NCBI GenBank assembly: GCA_905178155.1
Contig: CAJINV010000006.1
Location: 3,712,255 to 3,776,254, forward strand
Direction of reading: 5' to 3'
Source: Amoebophrya sp. A120
Lineage: Eukaryota; Sar; Dinophyceae; Syndiniales; Amoebophryaceae
Length of the DNA: 64,000 nucleotides
The first letter of the stretch is position 1, and every line of letters starts with the position of its first letter. Below, one piece after another: positions 55,791-64,000 of the stretch. The notes under the pieces were generated by a model. The model was not told where the DNA came from. It made no database searches and worked only from the letters and a program-made list of their open reading frames with translations. Made by a program: the position numbers and the translations under genes.

Positions 55791-56790
55791 CTTCGATATA
55801 GTGCGTATTAAACGGTATAATAATTTTTTTTGAAAAATTTAAGATACCGGCTCGAAAGGTGAAACGAAAAAAAATCTATGACAAAGGCTGCAGAAGAACT
55901 AGCTACAGCTATCAAACTAGAATAATAAGAACGACCAAAAATCTTAACTCGATCTCCTCGCAGAGGTAAATTTACTCGAAGCGCAATGGTAATAGTTCCT
56001 CTCTCCATCCAAAAACGGTGCCTTATTTAAAATCTAAATTTCAACTTCTACCTTATAGTCGCTGAAGAGCTTTTGTTTGGCCAAAAATATAATAAAATGG
56101 CTGCGACCGCCGGACAACTACTGGTGACTTACCGTATTCTAAAATTTCGCGCACAGGAGCGAATAACAGCGCGCTTAAGCGTATTTATCTTCGACCGAAT
56201 TATGAATATGTCAGAACAATCAATGTTCTACTTGAGGTAGTTCTTGCATTTTTTATAAGGACCTTGACATCAATTTGGTGGTGTAGTGCCTGAACCGATC
56301 GCTATCTGAGAACAAGTTTTTGCACGACCTCGATCATCGCATTTGTTGTTTTCCCATTCACACGTCGGGGGCTCTTTCATGATGGATAGCGATAGAGTGA
56401 GTTTTTCTGTCCTTGACATTGTCTCAGTCGCATTAGGTCTTCTTGCGTCGGATTGTAGAAAGAGGGGAATGAGTCTCGTCATGATATTCTTTGCATTGGA
56501 CCAATTTGCAATGACACTGAGTCAACAGTAGATTCAACATCGTCATTACGGTCAGAAATTCGTGCATTGAAGTAGTTGTACTGTTCGTGCATTGAAGTAT
56601 AGTTGAACTTCTGCGATGAGCTAGTACCGTTGATTGATCGCGGACCTCGATCTGCTTGCACCTATCCTATTCGTTAGATGTAGATTTATCCGAATGCCCT
56701 TGTAGCAATGAAACACCGGAAGCGGAACAAGCAGGAGAAAATAAAACTGTCTGTGCACAGTAAGAGCATCGTGATCCGGAGCAAGAATTT
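55791..56790. other. Intergenic
   Basis: Short frames on both strands, none supported. Confidence 0.5.
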
Positions 56791-59700
56791 TTATTCCCCG
56801 TAGGTCACCACCTGCAACGCCTCCGTGAGACAAACCACATCCACATCACAATAACCTCCGTAGCTTCTCGTGGTCTATCAACTGTAAAAATGTCCGGGTC
56901 TGGAAGAATTCATGTTTGTCATGCTTGTCCGGCATGACTCTTAAATCTGTCACGCACGTTACCCAAGAGCTCCGCTTTTCTGTGATGCAGAAGCGCAGTT
57001 TGTCATGCAGAATAGGCAACACCTAGGAGCTCAGAAACTTGTCATGCTGAGCCAGCATTTGTAGCCTCATCATGAGACGCCACCCAGCATCACAAGTTCC
57101 CAGACCCAGACATTTTTACATTTGATATGGTCGCCGTTTTCGTCCCAATCCCGTCCTTTGTAATCATCGCTCCGGCGTGCAAACTCCCCGCGTTGTGGAA
57201 GTATTCGAAATCACCTGTGGAAACTTGTGCTGCTGCAGAAGAAGAAGAAGCAGTAGAAAACGACGCCCCACTGCTTGTTGTTGTCGCGCCACCATTGTTG
57301 AAACTTGGCTTCTGTCGGAACAGGCAGTCAATCGCGGCTTTCCCGTTCATCAGCTTCTCTGCAAACGTTAGAAACGCATCTCGGTCCTGCCTCTTTTCTT
57401 CATCAGTTTTGTTCTTTCGCTCTGCTAAGATACCGTCGCAAGTGAAGTCAGCATGATTCTCGCCCGAGCCATCATCCTCAGTGCAGCCCCGAAATGCGGT
57501 GAAAATGGCTGCGTTGTTGAGGACTTTCGGGCTCAACTCTGCGGGGTGGATGTCGAAGTTGTTTTTCTCTTTACCGTTGTAAAAATCATCGATGCCCTTC
57601 TTTCCGTCAAACGCGAAATAGGTGATCGCCAATTTGCCCGCACAAAGAAACATCTTTTTCTTCACTGTGAAAGTGTCGGTCTCGATCAAATATGCATTGC
57701 AAAAGTGTCGTACTCGTATAAATGCATGACAAATTTCCTGAGCAAGAGAAATGGAATTTGTCATGCTGATTTGCCTTGGCAACAAGATTTGTAAATGCAA
57801 GACTTGCATTTATACGAGTACGATGCTTTTGCACAGGATATCAAATTCGAATCCGGCACCGGCTCTCCGAGTTTCTCCTCTAATTCCTCTTGCTGTATTT
57901 TCTCCTGTTTCCAGACCCGATACTCTTCGCTGTCGCCCGCGTGCACCACGACAAAAAGCATGTTGCGCCGGCGTGGTCGAACTCGTACTCGACCCACCAT
58001 TTCTTGCCCGTTCGCATCAAAAATTTTATATTCGTCTCTCACGTCAAATCGGATCTGTTGCGGCGAGTGCGCCACCTTGAAGAGTATCTCGTGCTTCGTG
58101 ACCAGCAGTTTTGTCTCGAAACAATTGTACACCATCCAGCTGTGGTTTACTTGCAGCCAGTGCTTGCCGGCGCCGGGGATATTAGTGGCCGCGTTGTTTA
58201 TGCTACTAGATCCAGTCGCATTCAAATTCATAGGGTAGATCCAGTTTGCCGCTTTCGACCGGACGCGGGAGTTGTTAGTCCTGTCTCGACCGGAGAAGGT
58301 GATGTAGTTTTTCTGGTCCTCTATAATTCCATTTCCAAGGAGCTGCTTGCCAGAAGTTGCGCCCCGTTCAATGGACGTCGAACTAGTACCGCAGGATGTT
58401 GTCCTGGTCAGCGAATCTTTGTCTTCGAGCAGCGTTGCGTTCGTAGTTCCTGCGGATGCTGTACAAGACGACGTGCTAGTAGATTTGTCGTGCTCATCAA
58501 CACTATGCTGGTGCAGCTCTCCTGCTTCTTTGTTAGTACTATCCGGCGGAGCTACCAACCCCAATTCCACGCACTGCTGGAACACCTCGAACCACTTAAA
58601 GTTATGAACTGCAAAAGTATCGCAATCGTATGAATGCTTGACAAATTATCCCAGCATGAGAAATAAAATTTGTAATGGTGATTTACGTTGAGAAAAAAAT
58701 TTGTAATGCATGATTGCAATACGAGTCGGATACTTTTCCACAGGATAAAAATGTGCTTCGTCGTAAAGGCGCTTGGCAAACTTGACCAAATCGTGCTTCC
58801 TGTATCCACAAAAAAAGAACCATCCCCATCCAATTTGTCAAGCAAAACGCGCATAAATTCCACTACTTGTCATGCAAAAAATGGATGGGGATGGCTGTGT
58901 TTTTCTTTTTGTGGATATCCTGCCGCTCTTGTCCACGACGAAGGGTAGCCTCGCGATCGGGAGTCTCTCCCTACGCTCCTCCGGAAAAAATGAAGGGTCG
59001 GTAGAGTTCATGTTGATGTTGTCCTCGGACTTTATCTTTAGTTCATGACGACTTTGGAGCTGAAGATTTTTCTCTTCGAAAGGGGAATTTTTCCGCAGGA
59101 CCGGAAGAGTTGTCTCCTCGCCGGGAGGCTGTTGTTCTCCTGCTTCGGTTTCTGCAGCGGTCGTCTTTGTTGATTCGGACTTTTGCAACAAGAGGAAGTC
59201 CTCGCATTCGTGTTCCTTTTCGTCCTGGCCGGATTTGTCTCTGTCGGTTTTAGTTTTTTGTAGCTCGCGGTCTCTATTTCCTTCGTCGGTATTGATGGGA
59301 AGATTGGCTGGAAGGTTATTTGGTTTCGTCTGGGTGTCATTTTCTGATTCTGATTTCGTATTTGCCGCGAAGTCGTTGTCAGAGTCATCATCTTCGCCGC
59401 AATCTGCCCGAAGAACATCCTCGCCGCAATCTGTCCGAAGAAGGCCAATAACTCCAGCTGTTCCTACAACTTGCTTGGTAGAGCTACTAGTTGTACCTGC
59501 TTCATTCGCAGTACTTGCGAATGCGGTGGGCTCGTCGCTTTTGTTGTTTGTGATGGGTGTATCTCTTTCATTGGCAATGTCCTCTCGCTTACCATCTCCA
59601 TTCCCATTGTTGGGTAATACACTTGCGCTACTTCCGTTAGAAGAAGAAGTACTAGATTATCCCACGAAAAAACTGTTTCACTGTGATGGTTTTGCAAGAT

Positions 59701-62700
59701 CTGCATCACAAGTTTGTATACACATGACACAGAGAATTTGCCATGCGCGTTTCCCAAGAGAAAACACGTTTAAGAAGCCATTGTGTTGCAGGTGTAGCAA
59801 CACAAACACTTTGGTGTTTCGTTGTCTGCATCACAGGTTCACAGTGAAACAGTTTTTTCTTGCGATATAGATGTTTTACTCTTCACAACCTGCTCCCCGA
59901 ACTCGGTCTCCCCGTATTCCACGTTGTCGCTGTTAAAACCTTATGCAATGCAAAAGCATCGCACGCGTAGTGATTGCAGTCATGCATTAGAAATTTTTTT
60001 CCTAAGGCAAATCCGCGTGACAAATTTCATTTCTCATGCTGAGGAAATCTGTAATGCATTTGTACGAGTACGATTATACTTTTGCACTTCATAACCCCTC
60101 TTTCTCCACATCCGGTAGGTGCACATTTCCCTCAACTCCGCCCTTGAACAGCAATATCACCAGAAAAAGTGTTAGCAAAGCTAACGAGAAGATCTAGCAT
60201 GCAGTCGTTCATGAGAACAACAACAAACCTATTGCACCACATGACAAAGAAACAGAAAGATCATTGTCATGCATCATGACTGAAATGTTGCCTCAAAGCC
60301 GTTCAAACCTCAAACACTCTTCTGGCTGATACGCATCTCCCTTTTCTCAAAGTCGAACGCGTAGGGCTCTATCGTCCAATGCTGGCGTCGGAACATGTCT
60401 TCCCACTGGGATTTGGATTTCTGCCCGAAGAGCAGCCACGCCTCGTAGTCCTCCAGGTTCAAACCAGGATGGAATTCCGCAAAGTCCCATGGTTTTTTGT
60501 CCCCAGAATAGTGAATCACCTTGAAGGTCTTCAGGGACGCATAGGTCGACGTTTTATTATTTGTACCGGACGAGGTCGGGTGGTTCTTGTTGGCGTCGCC
60601 TGTCGTGCTTGTTCGTGTAGTCTCTGCATGACAAGTTTCCGGCTCAACATCCTCGTCCTCCTCTTCTTCCAGATTCAAAATCGCGTTTTTCAAAAAGTTC
60701 ATCCGCCGCGACAAACCCCACTGCGTGTTCAGATGCGGCGCGAGTTCGTTGAACATTTGGTGAATCTGCCAGTTAAATATGCAATACAGATTTCCCGTAC
60801 ATGTACAAGATGCATCACAAATAATTTCACCAGTTTGGAGCCTAAAACTTGTCATGCTGAACTAGGATCGAAGCCAAGTTTTGTCATGCGGAGACCGCAT
60901 TTGTACGTGTGCGGGAAATTTACTGTGGATATTATAGGCGGGCGAGATGGCCACCCAGCGGTCGGCAAAAAACCGCGCCAAGTAGTCCTGTTCCGGACCG
61001 TTGCCCTTGATGTGTTCCGGGTGATTCTTATCCTGGATCTGCGACAGCATCGCCTCAAAGTGCTCTTGCGAAGGGGCAAGAAGCATCAGACCGGCGTTGA
61101 TCCCTCTCGACCGGCCCCAGGAGGAAAGCTGGCCGAACGGCGTCGGGGTGGAGCTTTTGTTGTATGCCCAGTAGGTCGTCTGGGTTGATGCCGAAGAGGA
61201 CGTTGCTGTGCCTGTGGTGCCGTTTTCTTGCAGATGAAGATGATCATGCGGGCCCTCCTGATCAACATCCGCCTGACCAGGACAGCACGAAGTTATGCCG
61301 TTTATTTCTTCTTTTTTCCTATCAAAATCCATTTCGAAATTCTGTGCGTCGTCGGAAATATCGGACAGTTCGTCGATCTCCCGCTCATACATTGCAAAAG
61401 TATCGTACCGGTATAGATTGCAATACAAATTTCCTTAGCATGAGAAATGGAATTTCAATTTGTCATGCGGATTTGCTTTAACAAAAAGATTTGCAATGCA
61501 AGACTTGCATTCATACGAGTACGATACTTTTGCAGAGGATACCGCTGCCTCTGTTGCCACGTTCTTTCCCTGCCACCGTAAAACAACTGCGCGCCGTCTA
61601 CCCATTCGCCATGGGCCCAATCTGCGTGCCCGGTGACCATCGCGCCAGGGGCGGGCAGGTCAAACAAATGGTCAAGGTCGTTCACGCACAGCATGTCAAT
61701 GTCCATTTGCACTACCTTGTCGAAATCGCTGCAAACCTCGAACAGCCGAAGCTTTGTGAACACGAAATCGAAACGATGCGCGCCCAATTGCGAGCGGGAA
61801 GTATAGGATGCAAGAAAGCAGAGAAAGTCGTTTTGAGCCACGAGAACGTAGTCGATGTTCTTGCATCAGGGCGACTTGTGCAAAAACTGTTGTCACTCCA
61901 TGGAGAGCTCCTGCCATCTTCAAATATGCATAAATTTCCATGCTGCACATCGAGGATCCTCTTGCAGTGAAGCTGTTGTGCATGACACCTGCCGTCGTTC
62001 TTGGCTCAAAATGCTATCACAAAGAAGTCACCTGTATCATACTCCCAGGTCCACAAGCTGTCTGCTTCATTGTTGACATGCCGGACCAGCCTGTTTCAAT
62101 AGATCAATTTGATTCATCACGACTGCACACAACTAGCAATACAAATCTCGTCCTTTGTCTTCATTGGAGAGACAGCTATACAAAATCCACGTGTTCAACT
62201 ACAGCAAGAAGAACACCAGCCCAAGAACAAATACCTGCACTCCCATCCTGCTTTTTCCAATCGCCGGCGGTTTTCCCGCGGCACGTCCTTCGTGTGAATG
62301 CACACCATTTTAATCTCCCCACTTGCCACTTTTGGGCAATTATTTTTCAGGGACTGTCCCAGAACGATGGCTCCATTGACGTACTTCAGCTTTTGTCCCC
62401 AGAGCGCGATTATCCTGTGCAAAAGTATCGTACTCGTATTGCAATCATGCAATTTAAGGTAATTTCGCATATACAAATTTTCTTTCTCATGCTGAGGAAA
62501 TTTGTAATGCATTTATACGAATATGATACTTTAACTTTTGCAGTTCATAGCGATGGTGTACGCGTACCGGAAGCCAACCTCCGGATTTTTCGGTTGGTTA
62601 AACAGGTGCTTAAATCTCGCTGCGGTATTGACAACATGTCGCGGAGCATCATTATTTTCAACATCTTCTAGCAGCGCTTCTCGGTTCTCGGGATGGGCCG

Positions 62701-62756
62701 CGTTTTCCACCTTCTGGACATACACCGGGCGGTGGCAATTGGGGCAGTTGGAGACC
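56791..62756 (-). CDS. GT8-family glycosyltransferase with long unknown C-terminal region (5' end outside window)
   Basis: The first in-window exon has a CPNCHRPVYV knuckle and leads to the GT8 start (FRYAYTIALWGQKLKYVNGA, IVLGQSLKNN). Next come FTKLRLFEVCSDFDKVVQMD, the metal-binding DID of MDIDMLCV, NAGLMLLAPSQEHFEAML, GPEQDYLARFFADRW and HYSGDKKPWDF. The pattern is that of glycogenin/galactinol-synthase-type enzymes, which transfer a sugar from a nucleotide-sugar donor. The frame then continues through in-frame introner junctions into about 900 more residues. These comprise an acidic low-complexity part, then NHSWMVYNCFETKLLVTKHE, KVAHSPQQIRFDVRDEYKIF, RRRNMLFVVVHAGDSEEYRV and MFLCAGKLAITYFAFDG, ending VVTYGE (stop 56791-56793). 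This second part matches no family I know. One non-introner intron lies at about 61860-62234. Confidence 0.88.
56876..57127. mobile_element. IE-2 introner (GT8 gene)
   Basis: Perfect TSD GACCA; in frame into the last exon. Confidence 0.94.
57691..57840. mobile_element. IE-1 introner (GT8 gene)
   Basis: Perfect TSD TTTGA. Confidence 0.94.
58603..58747. mobile_element. IE-1 introner (GT8 gene)
   Basis: TSD ATTTT/ACTTT. Confidence 0.9.
58803..58917. mobile_element. IE-6 introner (GT8 gene)
   Basis: TATCCACAAAAAAAGAACC / TTTTTCTTTTTGTGGATA ends, perfect TSD CAGGA. Confidence 0.94.
59657..59867. mobile_element. IE-5 introner (GT8 gene)
   Basis: Perfect TSD ATCTA. Confidence 0.94.
59942..60093. 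mobile_element. IE-1 introner (GT8 gene), degraded TSD
   Basis: TSD GGGGT/AGGTT; excision still in frame. Confidence 0.87.
60155..60331. mobile_element. IE-9-like introner (GT8 gene), degraded
   Basis: TATCACCAGAAAAAGTGTT / AACACTCTTCTGGCTGATA ends, TSD ATGCG/TTGCT. Excision of the element plus 5 bp gives in-frame REMRFKGGVEG. Confidence 0.83.
60778..60931. mobile_element. IE-4 introner (GT8 gene)
   Basis: TSD TATAA/TTTAA; restores ISPAYNWQIHQ. Confidence 0.93.
61386..61541. mobile_element. IE-1 introner (GT8 gene)
   Basis: Perfect TSD AGCGG; one end mutated to CATACATTGC. Confidence 0.91.
62411..62549. mobile_element. IE-1 introner (GT8 gene)
   Basis: Perfect TSD ATCGC; restores YAYTIALWGQKLKYVNGA. 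Confidence 0.95.
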
Positions 62757-64000
62757 TGTGAAATGCAAAAGCATCGCACTCGTATTGCAATCATGCATTA
62801 CAAACAAGGTCCGAGCACGGGGGCTGGGGCCCCCGTGCAGAGACCTTGCATCTTTGAGGGGCATTGGGCGGCCGGAGCAGTTTCCGAGGCCGTGCGGGCT
62901 TGCTCCGCGCGACATTCGAACGCAACCGCAACGGGGACGCGCGTCGCGAAGTAGAGGAATGGCCAGTGCCGCGCCATCCCCAGCGGGCTACCACATAGGG
63001 CGCCCCGATGGGCGCCCGAGGGGTGGCGCGTTCGCCTCCACTTGCAGGACCCCGACACCGGCCTGCAAGCTGATGGCAAGCGTTTCGAAGTCGGCGCCGG
63101 GCCATTGGGCGCCGCTGCCTGGCGGCCCTACTTCAGGAGAGAAGCGCTTGGCGGGCGGCCTAACTTCTAAAAGCCGGCGGCACACCTGCGGAAGGAAGCG
63201 GCCCCCAGCCTTGCGGAAGTCGCCGCCCGGCTTTTCTTTGGCCAATGCGGCCGGGCTTTTGGATGTCTGCGCCGGCCGGAATCCCGCAAGCCGCCGACCA
63301 CGGACGCGAGGCCGGTCCCGGATTTCTGGAAGCGCTGGCGGGCTTTTGATTGAAAGCGACCCGGCGGCAGACGTTGGCAACCCGCTCGCCCGTGTCCCCC
63401 TGCCAGTCTCCGCGGGAAACCGGGCAGGCAGCGCCTTCGGCCGCTCGACTCTTTCTCTGTGAAGCTTCGGGCCGCGGTTTTGGTCCGTGTCCCCGTGCCA
63501 GCTCGCGCGAGAAGCCGGGCAACCCCTTCGCCCTACTCTGGGCAGCCCCTGGCCATGGTTTTGCTCCGTGTCTGTGCCCACGCCAGTTGGCGCGAGAAAC
63601 CCAGCCGGGCACCTCCTGCGCCCAAGTCTTGGAAACTACTAAGCGCAGGCCGCGGCCTGCCCCCGTGTGCGTCCCCAAGCCAGTCTGCGCGAGAAAGCGG
63701 GCGGGCACCGCCTTCGCCCGGCTGATTCTGCGAAGCTTCGGGCCGCGCTTTTGCGCAGTGCACCCCCATGCCAGTTTGCGGGAGAAACCAGGCACCGCCC
63801 TCGCCCAATTCTGGGGGGGAGCGGTTTTGCTCCGTGTGCCAGTGCGGCGGAAGCGGTTCCGGCCGCGGCTTTGCTCCGTGTCCCCGCGCCATTTTGCGCG
63901 AGAAACCGGGCACCGCCCGCGCCCAATTCTTGGGGGGGAGCGGTTTCGCTCCGTGTGCCAGTGCGGCGGAAGCGGTTCGGGCCGCGGCTTTGCTCCGTGT
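62757..64000. mobile_element. Probable macro-introner: IE-1 end followed by GC-rich cargo
   Basis: The exon edge is followed by GAAATGCAAAAGCATCGC, an IE-1 end, then GCATTACAAACAAGGTCC and a long GC-rich tract. The far end is outside the window. The junction matches, in reverse complement, the one at about 35295-35365 in the PP2A-A macro-introner. Confidence 0.65.
63380..64000. repeat. GC-rich diverged tandem repeat
   Basis: Recurring phrases GCCGCGGTTTTGCTCCGTGT, GCGCGAGAAACCGGGCACCG and CCTTCGCCC appear about every 80-120 bp. The last two units are 119 bp apart (TGGGGGGGAGCGG at 63812 and 63931) and nearly identical. It continues past the window edge. Confidence 0.85.

Noticed and set aside
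62758-63462. 234-codon plus-strand frame in the GC-rich tail
   Set aside because: It begins inside an IE-1 end. GC-rich repeat DNA is open in several frames and no domain is visible.
1-64000. Dinoflagellate spliced-leader sequence
   Set aside because: I looked for the conserved TTTTGGCTCAAG core and did not see it; the lineage call does not rest on it.

Overview
This is a nuclear genome window from a microbial eukaryote, most likely an alveolate of the dinoflagellate lineage. A Syndiniales parasite such as Amoebophrya is my best guess: inference from the dense introner-type introns, one-way gene arrangement and alpha-tubulin type, not from a species marker. Every gene I can support lies on the minus strand.

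The dominant feature is a very dense population of short (about 110-365 bp) elements with terminal inverted repeats (TIRs). They interrupt coding sequence and behave as introns. I delimited about 80 and sorted them by TIR into 13 families, IE-1 to IE-13 (my names). Ends are usually 5'-TAT...ATA-3'. By hand count, 75 are complete outside the duplicated block: 49 have a perfect 5-bp target-site duplication (TSD), 20 have one mismatch and 6 have two or three. Removing an element plus one TSD copy restores reading frame and, in PP2A-A, alpha-tubulin, GT8 and protein-kinase genes, the conserved protein. Only one can be placed as GT-AG. Family TIR cores: IE-1 GCAAAAGTATCGTACTCGTA; IE-2 AAATGTCTGGGTCTGGAAGA; IE-3 AAAAACGTCCCCACTCCAG (3b has GTACCCAC); IE-4 AATTTCCCGTACATGTACA; IE-5 CGAAAAAACTGTTTCACTGT; IE-6 CCATCCCCATCC; IE-7 AGTGCACAACTCCCCCTC; IE-8 GTTCTCAAACGTTACATTCT; IE-9 AAAAAGTGTTAACGTTAACG; IE-10 AAAAATCCCCCCTCCCCATA; IE-11 GGAAGCGTCAGGATTGAAAT; IE-12 AAAGTGTTACAATATTTACA; IE-13 TATCCAAGAAGCAAAATTGT. 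All families share an internal GCATNACAAAT word. TSDs below are given in gene (minus) sense, gene-5' copy first.

Layout: 1-2.45 kb holds a duplicated kinase fragment and an intronless divergent kinase ORF, separated by three direct copies of a 41-bp repeat. 3.9-11.15 kb is an Aurora-like protein kinase gene with 17 introners. 11.2-15.7 kb has no recognisable gene. 15.7-19.6 kb is a LINE-type retrotransposon. 20.6-22.9 kb is alpha-tubulin (two GT-AG introns, two introners). 24.4-24.9 kb is a small Cys-rich secreted-type protein. 25.7-28.8 kb is a secreted or membrane-anchored protein with nine introners and no conventional intron. 30.1-38.3 kb is the PP2A scaffold subunit A with 16 introners and five conventional introns. 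40.0-41.7 kb is an EF-hand protein, 42.7-45.2 kb a single-pass membrane protein, 47.0-51.1 kb a second membrane protein, 52.2-55.8 kb an acidic protein with a C-terminal glutaredoxin/SH3BGR-like domain, and 56.8-62.8 kb a GT8 glycosyltransferase fused to a long unknown region. From 62.8 kb to the end runs a GC-rich tandem-repeat tract that begins inside an IE-1 end, as does the 1.44-kb macro-introner in PP2A-A.

The genes do not form a pathway; they share one strand and the same intron-generating element population.
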